Of a DNA stretch of 64,000 nucleotides, positions 53,705 through 62,319 are shown piece after piece. Source of the DNA: Eubacterium sp. OM08-24 (GTDB lineage: Bacteria; Bacillota; Clostridia; Oscillospirales; Acutalibacteraceae); assembly GCF_003438075.1 (NCBI RefSeq), contig NZ_QSTA01000002.1, positions 186,001 through 250,000 on the forward strand, read 5' to 3'. The notes beneath the pieces are model-generated. The model saw nothing but the letters and a program-made list of their open reading frames with translations. It was not told the origin of the DNA and did not search any database. How positions within the stretch are numbered: the stretch's first letter is position 1; the number at the start of each line of letters is the position of its first letter. The position numbers and the translations under genes were made by a program.

Positions 53705-56422
53705 ATGGTAAAACAGGAATGGAAAAGCCTGTGGCGTAATCCGATACTAATAATTGTATTGGTATTCATCATTGCAATTCCTGCAATTTACACCACTCTT
53801 TTCCTCGGTTCAATGTGGGACCCATACGGCAAGCTCGATGAATTGCCTGTCGCAGTGGTAAACCTTGACGAACCGGTCGAGTATGAGGGCGAAACCCTTA
53901 ATGTAGGTCAAAAACTTGTTGACAAGCTCAAAGAAGACGGCTCACTGTGTTTTAACTTTACAGACACTGAGCAGGCAGAGTGTGGACTTGAAAACGGTAC
54001 TTACTACATGGTAATCACAGTTCCAAAGAATTTCTCTGAAAATGCTACCACACTTACGGATGCAACACCAAAGAAAATGGAGCTTGACTACAAAACAAAT
54101 CCGGGTACAAACTATATAGCAATGAAGATGAGCGAAACCGCTCTTGAAAAAATCAAGACTTCGGTTGCTCAGGAGGTCACAAAGACCTATGCCGAAACTA
54201 TCTTTGATAAAATCGGCGAAGCAGGTGACGGAATGAAAGACGCCGCAGACGGTGCAGGCGAAATTTATGACGGCACTGAAAAGCTCGCTGACGGCAACAA
54301 AACTATTTCAGATAATCTAAAAACTTTGTCGGAAGGTACACTTACTTTTAAAGACGGCACAAGCGAATTAAAGGTTGGACTTTCATCATACCTTGACGGT
54401 GTAAATCAGCTTTCAGACGGCTCAACTACACTTGCAAACGGTGCTACATCTTTACTTACAGGTGCATTAAAGCTCAATGACGGCGCAAATTCACTTTCTG
54501 ACGGCACAAAAACTCTTTCATCAGGTACAACAACACTTGAGAGCGGTGCAAAAACACTTGAGAGCGGCTTGAAAACCTATACAGACGGAGTAAAGCAGGC
54601 TAATGACGGTGCGGCTGCGCTTAACTCAAACAGTACGGCACTCACAAGCGGTGCTCAGCAGCTTACCGCAGGCAACGAACAGCTTTCATCGGGCAGTGCG
54701 CAAATTCTCGGCGGACTTAATCAGATGAGCAGTACAGTAAAAAGCGGTTTGCCGAGCGAGGATAAAATCACCGAATTAAGCGGTGGACTTGATACTTATT
54801 CGGCAGCTATCGGCAAGATGAACGAAGAATTGCAGAACACTTCACTTCCGAGCGAGGAAGAGCTTGCAGCTCTCAATGCTGTTAAAACCGATCTTACAAA
54901 CAGCCTTACAAATGCAGGCGACAATGCAAAATCACTTTATGTGCTTGCAGCTCAGTTACAGGCAAGCGGTGATTTACAGACAGCCGCTCAGGTAAAGGAA
55001 ATTGCAGACAGCCTTGCAGTAAATGTTACATCTGCCGCAAATGACGCAACAGCAATCAGTGCAGTGTTTGAGCAGGTTACGCCTTCACTTTCAAAGGTAA
55101 CAGAGCTTAAAAACGGCGTTGCAGAGCTTAACGAAAACAAAGAGCTTGTTCTCGGCGGTGCTAAAACAGCCGTAAGCGGAATGTACAGCGGTCTTGCAAA
55201 TGTAAGCTATGCACTCGACACTCAGCTCATACCGGGTATGGCAACACTTGACGGCGGTATTTCTCAGGTATCAGACGGCGCTAAGTCACTTTCAAGCGGA
55301 CTTACAGCTTACACAAGCGGTGTTGCTCAGGTTGGCAGCGGACTTACTCAGCTTAACGATAATTCAGCTCAGCTAAACTCAGGCGCAACTCAGCTTTCAA
55401 GTGGTGCAAGCCAGCTTGCAAGCGGTGCTAAAACACTTGACAGCGGTGCTGATGAATTAAAGAGCGGTACTAAGACTCTTGCAGACGGTACAAAAACTCT
55501 TGACGATGGTACAAAGACACTTACAAACGGTTTTGCTACACTTACAGCAAACAATTCAAAACTTTCAAGCGGTGCAAATCAGCTTGCAGACGGCGCAGTA
55601 ACACTTAATGACGGCGCAGATAAACTTTACGACGGTTCAATAACCCTCGGCAACGGACTCTCTGACCTTAAAGACGGTGCAGACACCTTAAAGACAGGTC
55701 TTGAGGACGGCAAAAAGACAATAAACGAAAACAAGGGCGACGATGCAGTTTACGGAATGATTTCAAGTCCTGTTGAATCAAACGAAACTAAGATTTCAAA
55801 TGTTGAAAACAACGGTCACGCAATGGCAGCCTATATGATGTGCGTTGGCTTGTGGGTACTTTGCATAGCATTCTGTATTATGTATCCTCTCACCGAGCAC
55901 CATGGCACAATCAAGTCAGGTTTCTCTTGGTGGCTGAGCAAAGCAGGCGTTGCTTATCTTGTAGCACTTGTTTCTGCTTATGCAATGATAGGTTCACTCC
56001 AGTTGTTCTTACACTTTGAACCTACCGAGCTTTTAAACACATTCCTTGTTGCAGGAATTACCGCAATCGCATTTATGTCAATCCTTTACTTCTTCAATGT
56101 ATGGCTTGGCAAGGTAGGCAGCTTCTTAATGCTTATCTTCATGGTAGTACAGCTTGCAGGTTCGGCAGGTACTTACCCAATCGAAATTTCAGGCGACTTT
56201 GTTGCTACAATTCACAAGTGGTTGCCATTCAGCTATGCTGTTGACGCATTCAGAGGCACAATTTCAGGCAATGGCAATATACTTGAAGTAACAATCGTTC
56301 TTCTCTCAATTGCAGTTATCTTTACACTCCTCACAATTATGATGTTCAACATCAGAGCAAAGATGATTAAAAACAACAAGAAAGGTCTTTACGACTTTAT
56401 CGAAAAATGCGGTTTAGCTTAA
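53705..56422 (+). CDS. YhgE/Pip domain membrane protein (ABC-2-like, type VII/phage-infection-protein family)
   Basis: A 905-residue membrane protein. One helix near residues 12-37 (ILIIVLVFIIAIPAIYTTLF) and five at the C-terminus (about 695-890) resemble an ABC-2 permease split by a very large outside domain. That domain begins with the YhgE/Pip region (VAVVNLDEPVEYEGE) and then has tandem 11-residue-type repeats of the form GAxxLxxGxxxL (for example SGAKTLESGLKTYTDG) over about 170-680, with a gap of coiled sequence near 345-470. Relatives include B. subtilis YhgE, Lactococcus Pip and type VII EsaA. Exact role unknown. ATG follows AAAGGAGAATACTGTT; TetR regulator divergent. Confidence 0.88.
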   Translation: MVKQEWKSLWRNPILIIVLVFIIAIPAIYTTLFLGSMWDPYGKLDELPVAVVNLDEPVEYEGETLNVGQKLVDKLKEDGSLCFNFTDTEQAECGLENGTYYMVITVPKNFSENATTLTDATPKKMELDYKTNPGTNYIAMKMSETALEKIKTSVAQEVTKTYAETIFDKIGEAGDGMKDAADGAGEIYDGTEKLADGNKTISDNLKTLSEGTLTFKDGTSELKVGLSSYLDGVNQLSDGSTTLANGATSLLTGALKLNDGANSLSDGTKTLSSGTTTLESGAKTLESGLKTYTDGVKQANDGAAALNSNSTALTSGAQQLTAGNEQLSSGSAQILGGLNQMSSTVKSGLPSEDKITELSGGLDTYSAAIGKMNEELQNTSLPSEEELAALNAVKTDLTNSLTNAGDNAKSLYVLAAQLQASGDLQTAAQVKEIADSLAVNVTSAANDATAISAVFEQVTPSLSKVTELKNGVAELNENKELVLGGAKTAVSGMYSGLANVSYALDTQLIPGMATLDGGISQVSDGAKSLSSGLTAYTSGVAQVGSGLTQLNDNSAQLNSGATQLSSGASQLASGAKTLDSGADELKSGTKTLADGTKTLDDGTKTLTNGFATLTANNSKLSSGANQLADGAVTLNDGADKLYDGSITLGNGLSDLKDGADTLKTGLEDGKKTINENKGDDAVYGMISSPVESNETKISNVENNGHAMAAYMMCVGLWVLCIAFCIMYPLTEHHGTIKSGFSWWLSKAGVAYLVALVSAYAMIGSLQLFLHFEPTELLNTFLVAGITAIAFMSILYFFNVWLGKVGSFLMLIFMVVQLAGSAGTYPIEISGDFVATIHKWLPFSYAVDAFRGTISGNGNILEVTIVLLSIAVIFTLLTIMMFNIRAKMIKNNKKGLYDFIEKCGLA

Positions 56423-56440
56423 TGAAAAGCTCAAATAAAT

Positions 56441-56486
56441 AAACAGCAAAATCCGACTTCAGTATGGAGTCGGACTTTTGCTGTTT
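56441..56486 (+). terminator. Rho-independent terminator of the YhgE/Pip gene
   Basis: TCCGACT/AGTCGGA, extended on both sides by AAACAGCAAAA and TTTTGCTGTTT, giving a long stem with a T-run on the plus strand. Confidence 0.85.
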
Positions 56487-56525
56487 AACAGAGAATTTTT
56501 TACGATTTTTATTCAAAGTGTAAAA

Positions 56526-56963
56526 AAATTATGGTTTAGCGGAGTGTCGGTCGGGCATTGAAATTTAGCTAACGCTAAATTATCCTCCCAAAAGCAAAAA
56601 AGTTTACTCAATTTTTTCAAAAATTGCGGGTTTGGGCAGCGCCCATAAAATCTTCCGATATTACAATTTTTCGGGTGCAAACAGCCACGCTGTTTGCGTG
56701 CTAAAACTAAGTTTGTTAAAACAGGCGACAGCCATTAAAAAAATATATCTTATTAATGAAATAACGAATTTCTTTTCTTGTTGCTATCGCATTTTTAAAG
56801 GCTAACGCCGTTGTGTTCAAGCCGCCAAACAGCAAGCTGTTTGGCTATCGTCAGACTGCATAAACGGAAAGTATTTGTGGGCTTTGCCCACACCCACGAC
56901 CTTTGAAAAGGTCGACCAAACTTTTATAATTAATTGGCAAATCAATTTGCTAAACCATAATTT
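56526..56963 (-). repeat. Interspersed MITE-like repeat, copy E (shorter, inverted)
   Basis: 438 bp bounded by a perfect 15-base terminal inverted repeat, AAATTATGGTTTAGC and GCTAAACCATAATTT. The right half matches copies A-D in inverse orientation (CCAAACAGC...GTTTGG stem, GGGCTTTGCCCACACCC, CCTTTGAAAAGG). The centre differs and the CTAATTTGCC stem is missing, so it is an internally deleted or divergent subtype. It lies between convergent genes (YhgE/Pip and hydF). Confidence 0.82.
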
Positions 56964-57001
56964 ACTCCACAAAAGCAGAAAACTTTTGTGAGGTCGTTTC
57001 A

Positions 57002-58183
57002 TCATATTTTATTTACAAACAAATCACCGTTAAAAATTCCACGCATATATGAAATAGCAATGCCGTAGTTTGTAAACGGTACGCCTGCGTTTTCGGCTTT
57101 TTGTCTGCGGCTGTCAACTTCTTTTTCGTTAAGCATACAGCCGCCGCAATGTATTACAAGTTTATATTTTGTAAGGTCAGAGGGAAAATCTCTGCCCGAG
57201 CTTGTTTCTATTTTTATATCCTTGCCCGTATATTTTCTTAAAAGCCGTGGAAGTTTTACCGTGCCAATATCGTCGCATTGGCGGTGGTGAGTACATCCCT
57301 CGCTTATAAGAATCGTGTCACCGTCACAAAGCGAATCTATAGCTTTTGCACCCTTTGCGGCAGTGTCAAGCACGCCCTTATACCTCGCCATAAGAATTGA
57401 AAAAGAAGTAAGTCTGATGTCTTTCGGGGTGAGTTTTGCGATTACTGCAAAAGCCTGACTGTCGGTAATTACAAGCGATGGCTTTTGGGCAAGCGATTTC
57501 AAAGTCCGTTCAAATTCGCTGTCCCTCGTTACAACGGCGATTGCGCCCGAATCGAGAATTTCCCGTATTACCATTTGCTGCGGCAAAATTATTCTGCCTT
57601 TTGGCGCAGCCTTGTCTATCGGCACAACAAGCACTACCGTATCACCTGCGCTAATTAAATCCGAGCAAAGCGTTCTCTGCTCTCTGTCGGATTTTAACAG
57701 GTTTGCTATTCTTTCTTTCAACTCAAAAACACCTGTATTTTGTTCTGCGCTTACAAACATTCCGTCATCTGTATGCGGTGGATTTTTCAGCAAATCAGCC
57801 TTGTTATAAGCCACAACATACGGTATGTTTTTCTGTTCAAACAGATTTATAAGTTGAGAATCTGCCGCTGTTTTTCCCATCGAACCGTCAACCACAAGCA
57901 CTGCAATATCCGTTCCGTCAAGCACTTGTCTTGCCTTTTCAACTCGCATTTCGCCAAGGTCACCCTCATCGTCAATACCCGGTGTGTCTATTATCACAAC
58001 AGGGCCGAGCGGCAAAAGCTCCATTGCTTTCATTACAGGGTCTGTGGTCGTTCCCTTTACCTCGGATACAACCGACAAATTCTGCCCCGTAACCGCATTT
58101 ACAAGGCTTGATTTTCCTGCATTGCGCTTGCCGAAAAATGCAATATGCACTCTTTCTGCAAGCGGTGTGTCATTAAGTCCCAT
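57002..58183 (-). CDS. hydF: [FeFe]-hydrogenase maturation GTPase HydF
   Basis: Scaffold that carries the 2Fe precursor and hands it to the hydrogenase. 393 residues from ATG 58183, behind AGAGGTGCTT. The GTPase part has GKRNAGKSS (18-26), KGTTTDPV, DTPGIDDEG and NKAD. The C-terminal cluster motif is CTHHRQCDD and, after about 45 residues, HCGGCML, matching CxHx(44-53)HCxxC. It follows hydG by 9 bases. No hydrogenase structural gene is within the window. Confidence 0.95.
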   Translation of the reverse strand: MGLNDTPLAERVHIAFFGKRNAGKSSLVNAVTGQNLSVVSEVKGTTTDPVMKAMELLPLGPVVIIDTPGIDDEGDLGEMRVEKARQVLDGTDIAVLVVDGSMGKTAADSQLINLFEQKNIPYVVAYNKADLLKNPPHTDDGMFVSAEQNTGVFELKERIANLLKSDREQRTLCSDLISAGDTVVLVVPIDKAAPKGRIILPQQMVIREILDSGAIAVVTRDSEFERTLKSLAQKPSLVITDSQAFAVIAKLTPKDIRLTSFSILMARYKGVLDTAAKGAKAIDSLCDGDTILISEGCTHHRQCDDIGTVKLPRLLRKYTGKDIKIETSSGRDFPSDLTKYKLVIHCGGCMLNEKEVDSRRQKAENAGVPFTNYGIAISYMRGIFNGDLFVNKI

Positions 58184-58192
58184 AAGCACCTC

Positions 58193-59611
58193 TTAAAAGC
58201 AAAAATCCCGACTGCCGTTTTCTATCTCTGCAATGTGTTGAGCCGCAATTTTTCTTACCTTTTCATTTGGAATTTTCAAAAGCTCTTTTTCAATAAGCTT
58301 TTCGCCAATTTTCCTTGTATCCTCGCTTGCGTAATCCATAAGATATTCTTTTAATGTCATAAGTGCATTGGGATGACAGCAGTTTTGAATCTGACCGCTT
58401 TTGCAAAGCGACATAAATCGGTCACCTGTTCTGCCCTCACGATAGCAAGCAGTACAGAATGACGGAATGTAGCCAAGGCTCATAAGCCAATTTACAACCT
58501 CGTCAAGCGTACGATTGTCCGACACATCAAACTGCGAAGTGTTTTCGTCCTCTTCCTCAGGCTCGGCATAGCCGCCAACGCTTGTGCAGGACGCACCGCT
58601 TATCTGCGATACGCCAAGTCTTATAACCTTTTCACGCACCGCCTTGCTCTCTCTCGTTGAGATAATCATACCTGTGTACGGAACAGAAATTCTGATAAGC
58701 GCACAAATTTTGGCAAATGTATCGTCATCAATTCCGTTGTCGAATGAATCGGGGTCAATATCGTCTGCGTGCTTAATTCGTGGGACGCTGATTGTATGCG
58801 GGCCTACTCCGTGAACCGCCTCAAGATGCTCTGCGTGCATTAAAAGTCCCGCAAATTCATAGCGGTAAAGTTCCAATCCAAACAGCACGCCAAGTCCCAC
58901 ATCGTCAATTCCGCCCTGCATCGCCCTGTCCATTGCCTCTGTGTGGTAGTCATAATTATGCTTTGGCCCTGTGGGGTGCAATTTCTCGTAACTCTTTTTG
59001 TTGTAAGTTTCCTGAAAAAGAATATAAGTTCCTATGCCGGCATCCTTTAGCTTTCTGTAATTTTCAACCGTGGTGGCGGCAATATTTACATTAACTCGTC
59101 TGATTGCGCCGTTTTTGTGATTTATCGAATAAATCGTCTTTATGCACTCAAGAATGTACTCAATCGGATTGTTTATGGGGTCTTCGCCTGCCTCAATCGC
59201 AAGCCTTTTATGTCCCATATCCTGCAAGGCGATAACCTCGCTCTTCACTTCTTCCTGCGTAAGTTTTTTTCGGCAGATATGTTTATTTTTAAGATGATAC
59301 GGGCAGTAAACACAACCGTTTACACAATAATTTGAAAGATAAAGAGGGGCAAACATAACTATTCTGTCGCCGTAAAAATCCTTTTTTATCTGCTCGGCAA
59401 GGTCGTAAATCTGCGCAAGCCTGTCGCTGTCCTCGCACGCAAGCAATACGCTTGCCTCCCTATGGCCAAGTCCTTTTCTAAGCCTTGCCTTGTCGATGAT
59501 TTTGTCTATGAGCGCAAGGTTATCTTTGTTTTCGTTTGCATATTTTAGGGTGTCAAGAATTTCACCGTCATTAATAAATTCCTCTGCCTTCAGAGATTTT
59601 TTGTCATACAT
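58193..59611 (-). CDS. hydG: [FeFe]-hydrogenase maturation tyrosine lyase HydG
   Basis: Radical SAM enzyme that splits tyrosine to give the CO and CN ligands of the H-cluster. 472 residues. The CxxxCxxC site is CVNGCVYC (Cys96, 100, 103). The C-terminal second-cluster motif is present in FCTACYREGRTGDRF followed by LCKSGQIQNCC. ThiH-like TIM barrel between. ATG follows AAAGGAAAT, 18 bases after hydE. Confidence 0.95.
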   Translation of the reverse strand: MYDKKSLKAEEFINDGEILDTLKYANENKDNLALIDKIIDKARLRKGLGHREASVLLACEDSDRLAQIYDLAEQIKKDFYGDRIVMFAPLYLSNYCVNGCVYCPYHLKNKHICRKKLTQEEVKSEVIALQDMGHKRLAIEAGEDPINNPIEYILECIKTIYSINHKNGAIRRVNVNIAATTVENYRKLKDAGIGTYILFQETYNKKSYEKLHPTGPKHNYDYHTEAMDRAMQGGIDDVGLGVLFGLELYRYEFAGLLMHAEHLEAVHGVGPHTISVPRIKHADDIDPDSFDNGIDDDTFAKICALIRISVPYTGMIISTRESKAVREKVIRLGVSQISGASCTSVGGYAEPEEEDENTSQFDVSDNRTLDEVVNWLMSLGYIPSFCTACYREGRTGDRFMSLCKSGQIQNCCHPNALMTLKEYLMDYASEDTRKIGEKLIEKELLKIPNEKVRKIAAQHIAEIENGSRDFCF

Positions 59612-59629
59612 TTCATATTTCCTTTCATA

Positions 59630-60682
59630 TCACAACTTAGGCTCAATGTAGTTTCCCACATCGGTCACAACCTCGTAGCCGATTGACTTCATTCTGTTCT
59701 TCATACAACTTATGCACTGCGCCGACTCGTCACCCGTACAAATTTTATTATCGTACAGAGAGTAGTCCTTTCTGTGCTCAAGCGGAGAAAGGTTTGGCAT
59801 AACCACATTTGCTCCGTGCAGTATCCCCTTTTCCCTGCCGTTGATGTCCGCCGTACCGAGTGCGGTTGTTGACGGCAGCAGTACGCTCGGCAACAGCAGT
59901 CTTATTATTGAGATGAGCATAAGGCAAAGCCGCACACTGCCTGTGTGATAACTTGCAAAGGGTGTGTCTTTATGCGGAATAAACGGCCCTATGCCGCACA
60001 TTTGCGGATTTAGATTTTTTACAAAAAGCAAATCATCCGCAAGATTTTCGGCGGTTTGAAAAGGCGACCCCACCATAAAGCCTGCGCCTGTCTGATAGCC
60101 TATTTCTTTGAGCCGATGCAAGCACTCAAGCCTGTTTTTATGCGACATACTGCTTGGGTGCAGTTTTTCATAATGGCTTTTGTCGGCTGTTTCGTGGCGG
60201 AGAAGATAGCGGTCTGCGCCCGAATCATACAGTCTTTTGTAACTTTCGTAACTGCGTTCGCCGAGAGAAAGCGTTACTGCGCAGTCGGGATATTTTTTCT
60301 TGATTTTTTGCACAATATCGCACATAACCTCATCGGTAAAATATCCGTCCTCGCCGCCCTGCAAAACAAAGGTGCGAAAACCGAGCGCATAGCCTGTATC
60401 GCAGCACTGTAAAATCTGCTCTTTTGAGAGTCGGTAACGAACGGCATCTGCATTTGACCTGCGTATACCGCAGTAAAGGCAGTCATTTTTACAAATACTT
60501 GAAATCTCAATCAAACCACGGATATACACCTTGTTACCGTAGTATTTTTGTGCCGTCTGCTGTGCCTTTTTGCGCAGGTACTCAAGTTCCGAATCTGTAA
60601 TTGTATTTATTAAAAAGACAAGCTCCGCTTTGTCTGCAATATGCTCGGAGCAGAGCTTATCAATGATTTCATAGTTATACAT
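59630..60682 (-). CDS. hydE: [FeFe]-hydrogenase maturation radical SAM protein HydE
   Basis: Radical SAM enzyme needed for the H-cluster dithiolate part. 350 residues. The site is CKNDCLYC (Cys64, 68, 71), followed by VLQGGEDGYF and MVGSPFQTAENLADDLLF, typical of HydE rather than BioB. The ribosome site is weak (AAAAGAATTAAAAAT), so translation may be low. First gene of hydE-hydG-hydF; a large repeat lies just upstream. Confidence 0.93.
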   Translation of the reverse strand: MYNYEIIDKLCSEHIADKAELVFLINTITDSELEYLRKKAQQTAQKYYGNKVYIRGLIEISSICKNDCLYCGIRRSNADAVRYRLSKEQILQCCDTGYALGFRTFVLQGGEDGYFTDEVMCDIVQKIKKKYPDCAVTLSLGERSYESYKRLYDSGADRYLLRHETADKSHYEKLHPSSMSHKNRLECLHRLKEIGYQTGAGFMVGSPFQTAENLADDLLFVKNLNPQMCGIGPFIPHKDTPFASYHTGSVRLCLMLISIIRLLLPSVLLPSTTALGTADINGREKGILHGANVVMPNLSPLEHRKDYSLYDNKICTGDESAQCISCMKNRMKSIGYEVVTDVGNYIEPKL

Positions 60683-60756
60683 ATTTTTAATTCTTTTGTT
60701 GTATTTTTATCTTTGTTGTCCAATCAAAATAAATCTTATTTTGATTATGTGTTAAT

Positions 60757-61325
60757 AGTTAAGGTAAATATCGGTCGGGCAACGAAGTAAAGCAAAAACT
60801 TAACTTTTCGTCCCGAATATAAAAGTTTGGTCAACCTTTTCAAAGGTTGTGGGTGTGGGCAACGCCCACAAATACTTCCTCTTGCTCAATTTAACGATAG
60901 CCAAACGGCTTGCCGTTTGGTGGCTTAAACATAATAGCGAAAGCCTTTTAATGCGAAAGCAAAATAAAAAGAAAAGCCACGCTACTACAACTACTAATTT
61001 GCCACTTTTCAAGGGCAAATTAGGCACACACGCAAACTCTTGTTTCCTTCAGAATTTCTTTACTCTACTTTGGCTAAAGTGTAACATTCTTACTCTCTGC
61101 CACTCATTAGTCTTAAATTCCTATTTATTTAAAAACATTGATTGGTTTAAAGTTTGGTTTTTATGATGTAATTGCAACTGTTTGCTTTTGTTAAAAAGCA
61201 GTGTATTTTACTGTTTTATGGGCTCTGCCCAAACCTGCAAGCCTTTAAAAAGGCTTGACCCAAACTTTTAACTTCGGGACGGAAAGTTTGTTTTTATCTT
61301 ACTTTGTTGCCCGACCAAAACTAAT
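60757..61325 (+). repeat. Interspersed MITE-like repeat, copy D (both long terminal repeats intact)
   Basis: About 570 bp. The left end TCGGTCGGGCAACGAAGTAA with CGTCCCGAA and TTTGGTCAACCTTTTC is repeated inverted at the right end as TTACTTTGTTGCCCGACC, TTCGGGACG and GGCTTGACCCAAA. The terminal inverted repeats are thus roughly 100 bp. Internal CCAAACGGC...GTTTGG and CTAATTTGCC/GGCAAATTAG stems are as in copies A-C. It lies between hydE and the TPM gene, upstream of hydE. Nothing coding is supported in the 60683-61464 gap. Confidence 0.85.
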
Positions 61326-61378
61326 TCATTGCAATTACCACAACCATTGGCAAACCGTCTAATTAATACTTTTTAAAA

Positions 61379-61405
61379 ATCGGCAGGAACAAAATTCCTG
61401 CCGAT
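61379..61405 (-). terminator. Rho-independent terminator of the SPFH/zinc-ribbon/TPM operon
   Basis: ATCGGCAGGAA (61379-61389) and TTCCTGCCGAT (61395-61405), an 11-bp perfect stem followed on the minus strand by TTTTAAAAAG. Confidence 0.85.
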
Positions 61406-61464
61406 CGTTTGTAAAGAGTCTGATTTTGTTCTTGATAAATATGAAGAACGCCATTGTTGCAAAT

Positions 61465-62319
61465 TTAAAAATGTCTGCCACCGCCGCCGTGTGATGAATG
61501 ACTTGAACGGTGACTGCTGCTGCTCCTGTGACTGCTGTGCGACGACGAGCTTGAGCTTGAACTCGACACGGTAGTATAAGTCACATTTTTGTATAAGAAC
61601 TGATCCCTGCTTTCGGTGAGGTTCAGCGAGCTGTTCTTTTCAAGGTCGTAGTTTGCACCCTTACCGTTCTGACTGTATTTATAACGGATAATAACGCACG
61701 CACCTGCCGCAAATGCTCCCACCGCAAGTGCAAGCACCGCTCCGGTGTACATACCTTTTAAAAATCTGTCGGCAAGCGTAAGCGGCTCGTCTTGAATCTT
61801 AACATTGTTATATGTTGAGTTGCCGGTGCTTTTGCCAACAGAGTGATAGTACTGCACAGAATCAATAAATTCGTCGCACGCACCCTGATAGTTGCCATCT
61901 GCAAGCTCCGCCTGAACATCGTCAAGCATAGTATCCATACGACTGTCATCAAAATAATACATAGCCTCGCCCTTTGTAATGATATACATTTCACGAGAGC
62001 TCATATCAACAGTGAGGAACACGCCGCTTTTTTCGTCACCGCAACCGTAATCGTGGTTATCGAAATAATCGTTGCAATAGTCCTCTATATCGTATGATGA
62101 AACATTGTTGTTGTTTGTATAGATTATAGTGTCCCAGCCTGTTGCGAGCGTACACTTTTTGAGATTATTCTCAATGCTTTCTTCCTGTGAATCAAGCAAA
62201 ATGTCCGCATCGTCCGTAAGCTTTTTTGTGCTTTCGGCAAATGCCGTATTAGCAGAAACCGCAAGCATTGCACTTACCGCCAACGCTGTGGCGGCAACGG
62301 AAAGTATATTTTTCAGCAT
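61465..62319 (-). CDS. TPM domain protein (YgcG/YdjH-like), secreted and membrane anchored
   Basis: 284 residues. A signal peptide covers about 1-28 (ending NTAFA). The TPM domain at about 30-160 contains GDEKSGVFLTVDMSSREMYI, then a helix near 190-210 (GAVLALAVGAFAAGACVII). The tail is a Ser-, His- and Arg-rich stretch ending in SSHGGGGRHF, typical of TPM proteins. Function unknown; some TPM domains are acid phosphatases. Its start overlaps the end of the zinc-ribbon gene at 62313-63365 by 7 bases. Confidence 0.85.
   Translation of the reverse strand: MLKNILSVAATALAVSAMLAVSANTAFAESTKKLTDDADILLDSQEESIENNLKKCTLATGWDTIIYTNNNNVSSYDIEDYCNDYFDNHDYGCGDEKSGVFLTVDMSSREMYIITKGEAMYYFDDSRMDTMLDDVQAELADGNYQGACDEFIDSVQYYHSVGKSTGNSTYNNVKIQDEPLTLADRFLKGMYTGAVLALAVGAFAAGACVIIRYKYSQNGKGANYDLEKNSSLNLTESRDQFLYKNVTYTTVSSSSSSSSSHSSHRSSSSHRSSHSSHGGGGRHF

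Noticed and set aside
53705-56422. Dense short DNA repeats that could be read as a CRISPR-like or satellite array
   Set aside because: The repeats keep one continuous reading frame and encode degenerate GAxxLxxG units with no constant spacer; they are protein repeats. No CRISPR array was seen in the window.
57002-60682. BioB/ThiH as identity of the radical SAM genes
   Set aside because: The pair stands with a HydF GTPase carrying the CxH...HCxxC motif, and the HydG C-terminal cluster motif is present, so HydE and HydG are the better calls.
60800-61027. A 75-codon frame on the minus strand inside repeat copy D, and similar frames in copies E (56817-57005) and near 19057-19245
   Set aside because: They fall within repeat hairpins, are not in a common frame across copies, lack ribosome sites and have unlikely composition. 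They are by-products of the repeat.
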